A program made the position numbers and the translations under genes. Shown here piece by piece: positions 15,321-23,877 of a stretch of 64,000 bases of DNA. The stretch comes from an uncultured Acetatifactor sp. (GTDB lineage: Bacteria; Bacillota; Clostridia; Lachnospirales; Lachnospiraceae), in contig CAJTXE010000003.1 in NCBI GenBank assembly GCA_910580225.1, positions 87,600 through 151,599 on the forward strand, read 5' to 3'. The notes beneath the pieces were generated by a model. That model was given only the letters and a program-made list of their open reading frames with translations, searched no databases and had not been told where the DNA came from. Position 1 is the first letter of the stretch, and each line of letters opens with the position of its first letter.

Positions 15321-17672
15321 ATGAGTAAATATTTTCTGATAGCCGCCTCTAATCTGAGACGGGCTAAGGGGCAGACCACGGCGATTGTGGCATTGATTGT
15401 GCTGGCATCAGCCATGCTGAATTTATGGATGATGCTTTCCATGGATTATAAACGTAATTTCGATAGATATCATGAGAAGCTGAATGCAGAACATGTGACC
15501 CTGGCCTTGAGCAGCCGAAGTGAGGAATTGATGGATTTCGTGGCGGAGACGCTGGAAAAAGACGAGCGTACCATGGAGTTTATCATGGAGGATGCGCTGT
15601 GTATAGTGGGAAGTTTTGCCTACAATGAGGGTGAAGTGAATACGGAATTTGTAATTTTGGAGAAAGAGACGGCCCTGAACCGGGTGATAGGGAGAATTGA
15701 GATCGTAGAGGAGGGGATATGTACAGGCGGTGTCTATTTGCCAATGTTGTACGGTATGGATGGGAATATTTCTCCGGGAGACAGGATAGAGATCAATATT
15801 GGCAGCAATACATTGGAATACACGGTCTGCGGTTTTTTTAACAGCATAATGGCGGGGTCTCATAATTGCAGCATGAGTGCTCTTTTGCTGACAGAGGATC
15901 TGTATGAGGAATTGGAGGAAAAGGGATATGCGCCTGCATCCACGCTGGTGTCCGTACGGATCCGGGAGAGCGGAGAAAGTGAAGATTTCGAGGCGATGTT
16001 GAAAAATACTGTGTCTTCACGTTTTCCGGAGGTACGCACTCAGAGCAATTCCTATACAATGGTATCCGCCTCACGATATATTTCACAGATGATCTGTTCC
16101 GGGGTGGTCAGTGCAATGGCTTTCTTTGTGACAGTGATCGCACTGGTGGTGATTGCGTCCAATGTTATTCAGGATATTCAGGAAAATATGCGGAGTCTGG
16201 GAGCGTTGAAGGCCATAGGATACAGGAGTGGACAAATCATCGGAGCGTTGCTGCTACAATTTTCAGGCGTGGCGGTTCTGGCTTCTCTGGCAGGAATCGG
16301 TGTTTCCTACTGCCTGTTTCCAACGGTGAATACTATGATGATTTCTCAGACCGGAATTCCTTATGAAATTCATTTCCTGCCTGTGCCTTTTGGGCTTACG
16401 GTTTGTGCCATTGGCGGAACCGTCACATTGGCTGTGTGGCTGTCCGCCCGCAGGATTCGCAGAATTGATCCGGTAATTGCATTAAGACATGGAGTTAGTA
16501 CACATAATTTTAAACGGAATCATGTTCCTCTGGGGGAAACATGGATGCCGCTTCATCTGGCTCTGGCCATGAAAACCACGCTTTCCGGGGTGAAACAGAA
16601 TGTCACAGTATGTATTACCATGCTGGTCCTCTCTCTTGTGGTGGTCTTTTCCGGGCTGATGGTGGAGAATGTCATTGTGAATATGGATCCCTTTATCAAT
16701 TTGATTGTGGGGGAGACAGCGGATTCCTGCATCAATGTTGACGCTGCGGCGGAGGCGGAATTTCTAAGGATGATGGAGACGGAGGACAGTGTGGAGAAAG
16801 TTTATCTGTATCATTCTGAGGAAGTGACTCATGGGGACGGGGATGGCATTGTACTGATAGCCACGATGTCAGAGGACTTTTCAAAGGTCAATAACCAGGA
16901 TGTGTGCTTCCAGGGGCGTTTTCCCCGTTATGACAATGAAGTGGCGCTTGCGGCCAAATATGCCGGGGAAAAAAATCTGAAAATCGGTGACGAAATTACG
17001 CTGAGGGCACAGGGACAGGGGCAAAAGTATCTGATCTGCGGTTTTACTCAGATCTCCAGCAACCTGGGCAAGGACTGTCTGCTGACACGAGAGGGCTATG
17101 CCCGTATGGGGACACCGGAGAACCTCAGTTATTATGTAAATCTGGAGCCAGGGACGGATATCGAAGTCTTCCATGAGAGGATCAGCAGCCGGTTAGGTAG
17201 AGATGTAAACGCGACAATTAATGTTCGTTCTACCATAGATGGCTCTTCGGCGGTGTACGTATCGCTTATGAAGATTCTGGTGGCTGTGGTTCTGGTGCTG
17301 GCAGGAGCTGTGGTGGTATTTGTGCTATATCTGCTGGTCCGCACCATGTTGAACAGCAAGACAGGGGATTATGGGATTATGAAGGCGCTGGGATATACCA
17401 CAGGAGGTTTGATCCTGCAAATGGCAGTCAGTTTTATGCCTGCGGTTATTCTGTCCTGCGGGGTGGGGCTTGCACTGTGCGCCGGTATCATTAATCCTCT
17501 CACCGCGCTGTTTCTGCATGGTATTGGAATCGTGAAGTGTACTTTTATCGTTCCGGTTGATTTTATAGCAGTGACAGGTGTTGGGCTGGTGAGTTTTACG
17601 TTTGGAACAGCCTGTCTGCTATCTCTGAAGATCAGGAAAATCAGCCCTGTGACATTGCTGTCCGGAGAGTAA
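15321..17672 (+). CDS. FtsX-like ABC transporter permease
   Basis: A 783-residue permease starting at ATG 15321, two bases after the ATPase stop. It has an N-terminal helix, a large extracytoplasmic domain (about residues 40-250) and a first FtsX domain of three helices around 255-385 (GALKAIGYRSGQIIGALLL). A second extracytoplasmic domain and a second FtsX domain near the C terminus (GIMKALGYTTGGLILQM) follow. Two FtsX domains in one chain fit the BceB/MacB-like mechanotransmission group. A role in export or peptide resistance is inferred; no BceRS-type regulator is adjacent. Confidence 0.92.
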   Translation: MSKYFLIAASNLRRAKGQTTAIVALIVLASAMLNLWMMLSMDYKRNFDRYHEKLNAEHVTLALSSRSEELMDFVAETLEKDERTMEFIMEDALCIVGSFAYNEGEVNTEFVILEKETALNRVIGRIEIVEEGICTGGVYLPMLYGMDGNISPGDRIEINIGSNTLEYTVCGFFNSIMAGSHNCSMSALLLTEDLYEELEEKGYAPASTLVSVRIRESGESEDFEAMLKNTVSSRFPEVRTQSNSYTMVSASRYISQMICSGVVSAMAFFVTVIALVVIASNVIQDIQENMRSLGALKAIGYRSGQIIGALLLQFSGVAVLASLAGIGVSYCLFPTVNTMMISQTGIPYEIHFLPVPFGLTVCAIGGTVTLAVWLSARRIRRIDPVIALRHGVSTHNFKRNHVPLGETWMPLHLALAMKTTLSGVKQNVTVCITMLVLSLVVVFSGLMVENVIVNMDPFINLIVGETADSCINVDAAAEAEFLRMMETEDSVEKVYLYHSEEVTHGDGDGIVLIATMSEDFSKVNNQDVCFQGRFPRYDNEVALAAKYAGEKNLKIGDEITLRAQGQGQKYLICGFTQISSNLGKDCLLTREGYARMGTPENLSYYVNLEPGTDIEVFHERISSRLGRDVNATINVRSTIDGSSAVYVSLMKILVAVVLVLAGAVVVFVLYLLVRTMLNSKTGDYGIMKALGYTTGGLILQMAVSFMPAVILSCGVGLALCAGIINPLTALFLHGIGIVKCTFIVPVDFIAVTGVGLVSFTFGTACLLSLKIRKISPVTLLSGE

Positions 17673-17774
17673 GGGAGCGGGAGCTGAAAAAATCCGGCAA
17701 TCTGTTCTTTGACCGGAGGAACGTATATGGATCCATTTGTGAAGTGCTGAATCAATTTTGGATATTTTACAGCG

Positions 17775-17815
17775 GCGGGGTCGGATGTCTGTGAGGACAC
17801 GGTCCCGCTTTTTTT
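17775..17815 (+). terminator. Terminator of the ATPase-permease operon
   Basis: GCGGGGTCG (17775-17783) pairs with CGGTCCCGC (17800-17808) with two G-U pairs, plus inner TGTC/GACA, followed by seven T. Confidence 0.8.
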
Positions 17816-17868
17816 GTGGTTTCAAAACGTAAAACGGCAAAAATTTATTGAAAAACAATAATAAAATA

Positions 17869-17897
17869 TTGACAATCGCTATCAACAGTGTTATATT
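17869..17897 (+). promoter_or_regulatory. Promoter of the DUF2975-HTH operon
   Basis: Consensus TTGACA (17869-17874), 17 bases, TATATT (17892-17897), 48 bases before the start codon. Confidence 0.8.
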
Positions 17898-17945
17898 GGC
17901 TGGTAGAAACCGGAAATAAGTTCCGTATCATGTGGAGGTTGCTTT

Positions 17946-18419
17946 ATGGAAGAAAACAGAGCGGTAAAGATGAAAAAGCAGAAATTGGCCATGTGGACCA
18001 AGTACTTGTTGGACGTTATGTTTTATATGGGGATTGCAGTGACAGTGAGCCTGCCTGTTACCATCAGGAAGATAGGAGATCTGTTTCCGTATATGGTGGA
18101 ACACTACGAAGAAAGTGTAGTTATTTACTTCGTGCTGGGAATAGGGGCATTGGTGCTGGTCAGAGAACTGCGCAGGATTTTCAGGACCGTGCTGGCAGAG
18201 GACTGTTTTGTGAAAGAGAATGTACTCAGTTTGCAGAAGATGGGGAATTGGAGTTTCTTCATTGCGCTGATGTCGGTGGTGCGCAGTATTGTCTATATGA
18301 CGGTGGCGATGACAGTAGTGATTCTGGTATTTGTAATTGCCGGATTGTTCAGTAAAGTGCTGGCCTGTGTATTTGACGAGGCAGTGCGGTATAAGCAGGA
18401 AAATGATCTGACAATCTGA
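17946..18419 (+). CDS. DUF2975 domain membrane protein
   Basis: 157 residues with four predicted transmembrane helices (about 20-42, 58-78, 102-120, 122-142). The layout and the adjacent small HTH gene match the DUF2975/YozG-type pair known from Bacillus (YoaS-YozG). In such pairs the membrane protein is thought to control the HTH protein, though the signal is unknown. The C-terminal segment VFDEAVRYKQENDLTI is the typical cytoplasmic tail of this family. Confidence 0.85.
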   Translation: MEENRAVKMKKQKLAMWTKYLLDVMFYMGIAVTVSLPVTIRKIGDLFPYMVEHYEESVVIYFVLGIGALVLVRELRRIFRTVLAEDCFVKENVLSLQKMGNWSFFIALMSVVRSIVYMTVAMTVVILVFVIAGLFSKVLACVFDEAVRYKQENDLTI

Positions 18420-18609
18420 GGCGGTGTTCCGGGATCCGTGTTTTGCAGAAAACCACAGGGGCTGTCAGATATTCTTGCGAATATTGAAATTAATGGAATA
18501 TCAGCGGATATTTGCGCAAAATGTCTGAAAATGCAGATTAAGAATGGAGCAGAAACTTGAAATGGCGGATGTAGAACGTCGCACTGATAAGACAGAGGAG
18601 TGATGCTAT

Positions 18610-18822
18610 ATGGGAATTGTGGTAAATCTGGATGTAATGATGGCAAAGAGAAAGATGAGTCTGACGGAGTTGGCCACTGAGGTAGACATTACGCTGGCCA
18701 ATCTGTCGATTCTGAAAAATAATAAGGCAAAAGCGGTGCGTTTTTCTACACTGGAAGCAATCTGCAAGGCGCTGAACTGTCAGCCGGGGGATATTCTGGA
18801 GTATGTGCCGGATAGTGAGTGA
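18610..18822 (+). CDS. Small Cro/C1-type HTH regulator (YozG-like)
   Basis: A 70-residue protein that is just one helix-turn-helix domain: MSLTELATEVDITLANLSILKNN, of which TELATEVDITLANLSIL is the turn and recognition helix, ending with LNCQPGDILEYVPD. This C-terminal motif marks the YozG/DUF739-like regulators that accompany DUF2975 proteins. ATG 18610 follows GAGGAG. It lies 190 bases after the DUF2975 gene and before the DUF4153/DUF4173-like gene, so the three probably form one regulated unit. Confidence 0.9.
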   Translation: MGIVVNLDVMMAKRKMSLTELATEVDITLANLSILKNNKAKAVRFSTLEAICKALNCQPGDILEYVPDSE

Positions 18823-18974
18823 GAGCAGACAGAGGAATTCGGAGGAGGCGTGGCCGGAGAACTGGAAACCGTGCCGGACAGTGGTGAGGGGACAGCACAG
18901 GAAGCGGAAAAAAGGGGCGGGAAAGTATAATAGAGAAGCCGGTTAGAGGGGAAACAGAAAGGAGTGTAATTTGG

Positions 18975-20897
18975 ATGCAGGAGAAGGAACACAGTGTATT
19001 TGTAGATGATATAGGACGGGACAGTGGAGTCAGAACAGCGGGAAAAGGGGAGACCACCCTACAGGAAACGGTGAGAGTGACGTCAGCGTCAGAGGCAACA
19101 GGGACAGGGGAACGGAGGGGGACAGTACGGACCACGGAACCGGAAAGCTGTGTGTGGGAGGCAGGTACCCCGGAATCTGGAAGCTGTGTGTGGGAGGCAG
19201 GTACCCCGGAATCTGGAAGCTGTGTGTGGGAGGCAGGTATCCCGGAATCTGGAAGGCATGTGTGGGAAGGCGGTACTCTGGAACCCGGAAAACGAGAGGC
19301 CGTGCAGGGATTGGGTCCGTTACAGGATACGGAAGAGACAAGACGGCTGCGGAAGAATTTTGGTGTGATCGCGCCGTCTGCCATTGCCTATTCCGTATGG
19401 TACGTCTTTTGTATGTATCGCAATGGATCGGGAGTCACATTCCCTTTTTTCGTAGCCGGCAGCCTCTGGTTTTTCTGCTTCTCGTTATCAAAACTGGGGA
19501 TTACCTTAAAAAAAGGAAGCAGTTTTTACATGACAGCCATGCTGCTGTTGGGCATTTCCACTTTCTGCACAGATGACCAATTTCTGGTTTTTTTTAATAA
19601 GCTGGGGATTTTCCTTCTGCTTATGAGCTTTCTTTTGAAGCAATTTTATGATACCTCCCGGTGGAAACTGGGTAAATATCTGGGCAGCATGGGAGCACTG
19701 GTCTTTGCTGGCATTGGGGAGCTGGGCAGGCTCATTTCCGATGGGAAGGAATACAACAAAGGCAGAGAAAGGAAAGCAGACAGGAGAGTTTGGTATTTCG
19801 TGACAGGACTGTTGATCGGCATTCCTCTTCTGTTGTTTGTGCTTTTGCTTTTGGCCAGTGCGGATGCGGTGTTTCGCCAAATGACGGAGAGGCTGTTTTC
19901 AAATATACGGCCGGGTGATATTGTTGCTATTTTATTCCGTATCCTTGTCCTGCTTTTTGCTTCTTATGCACTGGTGGCTTATCTGTGTAAAAGAAAGATC
20001 CGGGAAACAGTAGCGGATACACGAAAAGGGGAACCAATTCTGGCCATTACGGTTACAGGACTGCTGACAGTGACGTATCTGCTTTTTTCAGGGATCCAGA
20101 TTGCGGGATTATTTTTGGGCAGGCTGCGTCTGCCGGAGGGATATACCTATGCCATGTATGCGCGGGAAGGGTTTTTCCAGCTGCTGGCAGTCAGCTTTCT
20201 GAATCTGGTCCTTGTGCTGGCCGGTATAAATTTTTTTCGGTACAGTAAGGTGTTAAAGATAATACTGACAATTATGTCACTTTGTACCTTTGTGATGATT
20301 GCCTCCAGCGCCATGCGGATGGTCATCTATATCCGCTACTATTATCTGACTTATCTGAGGATTCTGGTCTTGTGGGCCCTTGTGCTTCTTGTATTGCTGT
20401 TTGCAGGGGTGGTGGTTACAATATGGAAGGAGACGTTTCCGTTGTTTCGATATCATATGACTGTTACGGCGGTATTGTATCTGGCATTGTCATTTGCACA
20501 TCCGGATTATATGATTGCGAAAGTAAATCTGGAAAACGCTGTTACAAGCGACGGGGAAGAACAGCGTATGGAGACAGATCTGCTTTCGTTTGAAGGCGGG
20601 CAGTTTTTCCTTGCAAAGGAGCCGTACCAGGATTATGACTATATAAGCCGATTAAGTGCGGATGCGGCACCGGTATTGGTTCCCTGGCTGCAGAAAATGG
20701 GATACAGGATGGAAGCTTTCCATATGGAGGACCCGGTGACATATGCGGCAGAGCATAATTTCAGGGAAGAGGGATCGTGTCTCGATCCCAGCGGGTTCGG
20801 CTATTACTGGATGCGCCGGATACAGCAGCGCACAGAAAACTTTGGAGTACGGACTTTTAATGTGTCAAGACATCTGGCGCTGCAAAGTTTGAGGTAA
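18975..20897 (+). CDS. DUF4153/DUF4173-like membrane protein with N-terminal 12-residue repeats
   Basis: 640 residues. The first 115 are hydrophilic and contain four tandem 12-residue units (GSCVWEAGTPES and variants, about residues 57-104). The remainder is a polytopic membrane domain of about 12 helices, with the family-like segments LLLASADAVFRQM and YAREGFFQLLAVSFLNLV. A soluble C-terminal tail of about 100 residues follows. The family call is from these motifs, and I cannot separate DUF4153 from DUF4173. Genes of this type often lie next to DUF2975/HTH pairs. Function unknown; the repeats each carry one Cys and one Trp. Confidence 0.75.
   Translation: MQEKEHSVFVDDIGRDSGVRTAGKGETTLQETVRVTSASEATGTGERRGTVRTTEPESCVWEAGTPESGSCVWEAGTPESGSCVWEAGIPESGRHVWEGGTLEPGKREAVQGLGPLQDTEETRRLRKNFGVIAPSAIAYSVWYVFCMYRNGSGVTFPFFVAGSLWFFCFSLSKLGITLKKGSSFYMTAMLLLGISTFCTDDQFLVFFNKLGIFLLLMSFLLKQFYDTSRWKLGKYLGSMGALVFAGIGELGRLISDGKEYNKGRERKADRRVWYFVTGLLIGIPLLLFVLLLLASADAVFRQMTERLFSNIRPGDIVAILFRILVLLFASYALVAYLCKRKIRETVADTRKGEPILAITVTGLLTVTYLLFSGIQIAGLFLGRLRLPEGYTYAMYAREGFFQLLAVSFLNLVLVLAGINFFRYSKVLKIILTIMSLCTFVMIASSAMRMVIYIRYYYLTYLRILVLWALVLLVLLFAGVVVTIWKETFPLFRYHMTVTAVLYLALSFAHPDYMIAKVNLENAVTSDGEEQRMETDLLSFEGGQFFLAKEPYQDYDYISRLSADAAPVLVPWLQKMGYRMEAFHMEDPVTYAAEHNFREEGSCLDPSGFGYYWMRRIQQRTENFGVRTFNVSRHLALQSLR
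19143..19286 (+). repeat. Four tandem 36-base repeats inside a coding region
   Basis: Units start at 19143, 19179, 19215 and 19251. Units 1-3 are nearly identical and unit 4 has diverged. Each encodes one 12-residue repeat, in frame with the surrounding gene. Confidence 0.9.
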
Positions 20898-20944
20898 TTA
20901 CCTGTTTTGTACCTTTTTCTTTTTATCTTTTTCACTTTGCGGTA

Positions 20945-20974
20945 TTGACTCTCGGGCCCGGGGTGCGGTACAAT
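20945..20974 (+). promoter_or_regulatory. Promoter of the PHP-domain gene
   Basis: TTGACT (20945-20950), 18 bases, TACAAT (20969-20974). The spacer contains GGGCCCGGGG. About 170 bases of leader follow, in which I see no gene or known RNA. Confidence 0.65.
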
Positions 20975-21147
20975 ATAGTTTCACCCCCCTTACTATAGTG
21001 CTGATGTGATTTTCGATTTTCAGAGCAGGAAGCAGACTGGGCGGGAAGGAATTTCCGATCGGCACCGGAGAAGAGAAAGGCCGGAATGAGCCAAGTGACC
21101 ATTCGGGAAGGGGTGTTGAAACGGAGAGGCAGCAAAGGAGCGGAAGC

Positions 21148-21924
21148 GTGCAGTACAGGAAGGTGGATGGGTATCTGTATGAAACTCATATGCATACCAG
21201 TGAAGGAAGCGCCTGCGGGCAGAATACGGGGGCAGAGATGGCGGCTGCTTATGCGGACGCAGGCTATACAGGGATTATTGTCACGGATCATTTTTTCTAC
21301 GGGAATACTGCAGTAGACAGAACCCTTCCCTGGAGGGAATGGGTGGAAGCTTTCTGTCTGGGCTATGAACATGCCAGGGAGGAAGGGGAGAAAAGAGGCT
21401 TGCAGGTATTGTTCGGATGGGAGTCCGGATATGACGGAACAGAATTTCTGGTCTATGGGCTGGATCGGGAGTGGCTGCTGGCCCACCCGGAAATTCGGGA
21501 TGCTTCGGTGGGAGAGCAGTTTCGTCTGGTGCATGAGGGCGGCGGAATGGTGTGTCATGCCCATCCCTTCCGGGAAGCGTCTTACATTCATGAGATACGG
21601 CTGTTTCCGGAATATGTGGATGCTGTGGAAGGGATGAATGCAGCGAATGCTGAGAAGGGAATGGCAGCAAAGCCGCCGTGTTTGGAATATGATGCGAGAG
21701 CTGCTGCTTATGCGGAGGAACATGGTTTTCCCATGACAGCGGGATCGGATCAGCACAGTACGAAAATGCTTTACGGGGGCATGGTATTTGACAGAAAGAT
21801 AAAAGATATGCGGGATTTCGTGCGAATGGTTATGGACCGGGAAGCGGTGCTGCTGCTGGACGGCAGAGAGGGTGGTATCAGCCATTTCCCAGGCACACAC
21901 AGGGCAGGGACAACCGCCGGATGA
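21148..21924 (+). CDS. PHP-domain metal-dependent phosphoesterase
   Basis: 258 residues from GTG 21148, seven bases after AAAGGAG. The PHP metal site is visible: HMHTSEGS (residues about 14-21), the TDHFFYGN motif near 47-54, Glu in FGWESGYD, His in VCHAHPF and Asp-x-His in GSDQHS. The superfamily includes histidinol phosphatases, polymerase-associated PHP domains and 3'-5' nucleases. This short, free-standing form is most like the histidinol-phosphatase/TrpH group, but no his genes are nearby, so the substrate is open. Confidence 0.88.
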   Translation: MQYRKVDGYLYETHMHTSEGSACGQNTGAEMAAAYADAGYTGIIVTDHFFYGNTAVDRTLPWREWVEAFCLGYEHAREEGEKRGLQVLFGWESGYDGTEFLVYGLDREWLLAHPEIRDASVGEQFRLVHEGGGMVCHAHPFREASYIHEIRLFPEYVDAVEGMNAANAEKGMAAKPPCLEYDARAAAYAEEHGFPMTAGSDQHSTKMLYGGMVFDRKIKDMRDFVRMVMDREAVLLLDGREGGISHFPGTHRAGTTAG

Positions 21925-22024
21925 GGGACTTCAGACAGGTACGGCATGATATATTAGGGCAAGGAAGAAGTCACAAGACGATATGACAAATGCGAATATA
22001 AGAAGATGGCAGGTGTATAATACA

Positions 22025-23824
22025 ATGAATCAAAATAATTCATCCATGGAGAAACGATTTTCCCTGATTCCCTACCTATTAAAATACAAATGGCATTATC
22101 TGGGGGGCATTGTGATATTGCTCTTCGTGGATCTGGCGAATCTGTATATTCCGCAGTTTATCGGTGAAGTGATCGACGGGCTGGCGGATGGACTGTTGGA
22201 TCGCAGCGGGGTGAACGGACTGCTGATGAAGCTGTTCGCGGCAGGCGCTGTGATGATGCTTGGGCGGTTCGGATGGCGTTTTTGTATCTTCGGGGCAGCA
22301 CGGGGAATCGAATACCGTCTGAGAAACGATATGTTTGGGCACTTGGAAACTCTTTCCGCACGTTATTTTAACAGTCACAAAACCGGAGATCTGATGGCGC
22401 GGTTCACCAACGATTTAAGCGCTCTCCGAATGGCGGTGGGACCGGCGGTGGTTACTGCTTTTGACGCGGTGGTGATGACGGTGATGGTGCTGCTGAGGAT
22501 GGTACTCTATGTGGATTTCCGGTTGACGATTATGGCATTTGTGCCCCTGACACTGGTGGCCGTGGGGTGCTATTTTTATGGTATTGAGGCCAAAAAGCGT
22601 CAGACCAGGCGGCAGGAAGCATTTTCTCTGCTCTCTGACAAGGTGCAGGAAAGCGTTGCCGGGGTGCGGGTGCTGAAGGCTTTTGTGCAGGAAGAGGAGG
22701 ATTTCAGGGCAATTGAAGACGCCAGTCGGAACAGCATGGAGAAGAATCTCTCCATGGTGAAGCTTCGGGCGGTATTTGGACCGGCATTGGATGCCATCAC
22801 AGGGATAAGCCTTCTGATCACGCTGGTATTCGGCGGACGGATGGTACTGGAAGGGACTGTATCTATCGGAAAATTTGTGGCATTCAATTCCTATATTGGG
22901 ATGCTGGTGTGGCCCATGATCGCCTGTGGCGACTGTATCAATAGCTTTTCCCAGGCGGCAGCGGCATTTCAGCGGATTGCCGGCATCTTCCGGGAAAAGC
23001 CGGATATTGTAGATAAACGTCCTGAGCTGTCCGGAAATAAGGACATTCATATCCGGGGCGATATTACACTGAACAATCTGACCTTTACATATCCGGATGG
23101 AGAGACTCCGGTATTGAAAAACGTGAGCCTTGAGGTGAAAGCGGGAGAGATGCTGGGTATCCTGGGCCGAACGGGAAGCGGAAAGTCCAGTCTCGCAGAT
23201 TTGCTGCTGAGAGTATATGATTGTCAGGAGGGGGCCCTTTTGGTGGATGGCCGTCCAATTACGGAGTTTCCCCTTGCAGTGCTGCACCGGGATATGGCAT
23301 ATGTGCCTCAGGATAATTTCCTGTTCTCAGATACGCTGGAGGAAAATATTGCCTTTGGTCTGGAGGAACGGATCCGGGATCATCCAGAGCAGCTGCGTGC
23401 CAGCATCAAACGGGCGGCAAAGGCAGCCTGTATTCATGACAATATTATGGGATTTCCCGAGGAATACAGGACACTGGTGGGCGAGAGGGGCGTTACTCTG
23501 TCCGGAGGCCAGAAACAGCGCAGTTCCATTGCCAGAGCGCTGCTGATGGATGCTTCCGTGCTGATTCTGGATGATTCGCTGTCTGCCGTGGATACGGACA
23601 CTGAGGAGCAGATTCTGGAGAACCTTCTGCATATGCGGCAGGGCAGGACCACGATTATCATCGCCCACCGGATTTCTACATTGCAGAAGGCAGATCATGT
23701 GGCAGTGCTGACGGAAGGGGAGCTGACTGAGTACGGCACCCATGAAGAACTGCTGAAGAAGCGCGGGTTCTATGCCCATATTTACGAGAAACAGCAGTTG
23801 GAGCAGGAATTGAATGTGATATAA
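22025..23824 (+). CDS. ABC exporter half-transporter with degenerate Walker B (heterodimer subunit 1)
   Basis: 599 residues: six transmembrane helices (about 15-310) then an ATPase. Walker A is GRTGSGKSS, the signature is LSGGQKQRSSIARAL, Walker B is VLILDDSLSAVD and the switch His is in IIIAHRIST. The residue after Walker B is Asp, not the catalytic Glu, as in one chain of heterodimeric exporters such as BmrC/BmrD or TM287/288. The partner gene follows 53 bases later. ATG 22025 is preferred over 21983 but neither has a strong ribosome-binding site. Confidence 0.92.
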   Translation: MNQNNSSMEKRFSLIPYLLKYKWHYLGGIVILLFVDLANLYIPQFIGEVIDGLADGLLDRSGVNGLLMKLFAAGAVMMLGRFGWRFCIFGAARGIEYRLRNDMFGHLETLSARYFNSHKTGDLMARFTNDLSALRMAVGPAVVTAFDAVVMTVMVLLRMVLYVDFRLTIMAFVPLTLVAVGCYFYGIEAKKRQTRRQEAFSLLSDKVQESVAGVRVLKAFVQEEEDFRAIEDASRNSMEKNLSMVKLRAVFGPALDAITGISLLITLVFGGRMVLEGTVSIGKFVAFNSYIGMLVWPMIACGDCINSFSQAAAAFQRIAGIFREKPDIVDKRPELSGNKDIHIRGDITLNNLTFTYPDGETPVLKNVSLEVKAGEMLGILGRTGSGKSSLADLLLRVYDCQEGALLVDGRPITEFPLAVLHRDMAYVPQDNFLFSDTLEENIAFGLEERIRDHPEQLRASIKRAAKAACIHDNIMGFPEEYRTLVGERGVTLSGGQKQRSSIARALLMDASVLILDDSLSAVDTDTEEQILENLLHMRQGRTTIIIAHRISTLQKADHVAVLTEGELTEYGTHEELLKKRGFYAHIYEKQQLEQELNVI

Positions 23825-23877
23825 AGACAGGGTGTCCGGGCCTGCGTGCCGGTATGACTGGAAATTTGGAGGTAGCG

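Noticed and set aside
19143..19286. CRISPR array
   Set aside because: The units are contiguous with no spacers and encode in-frame protein repeats.
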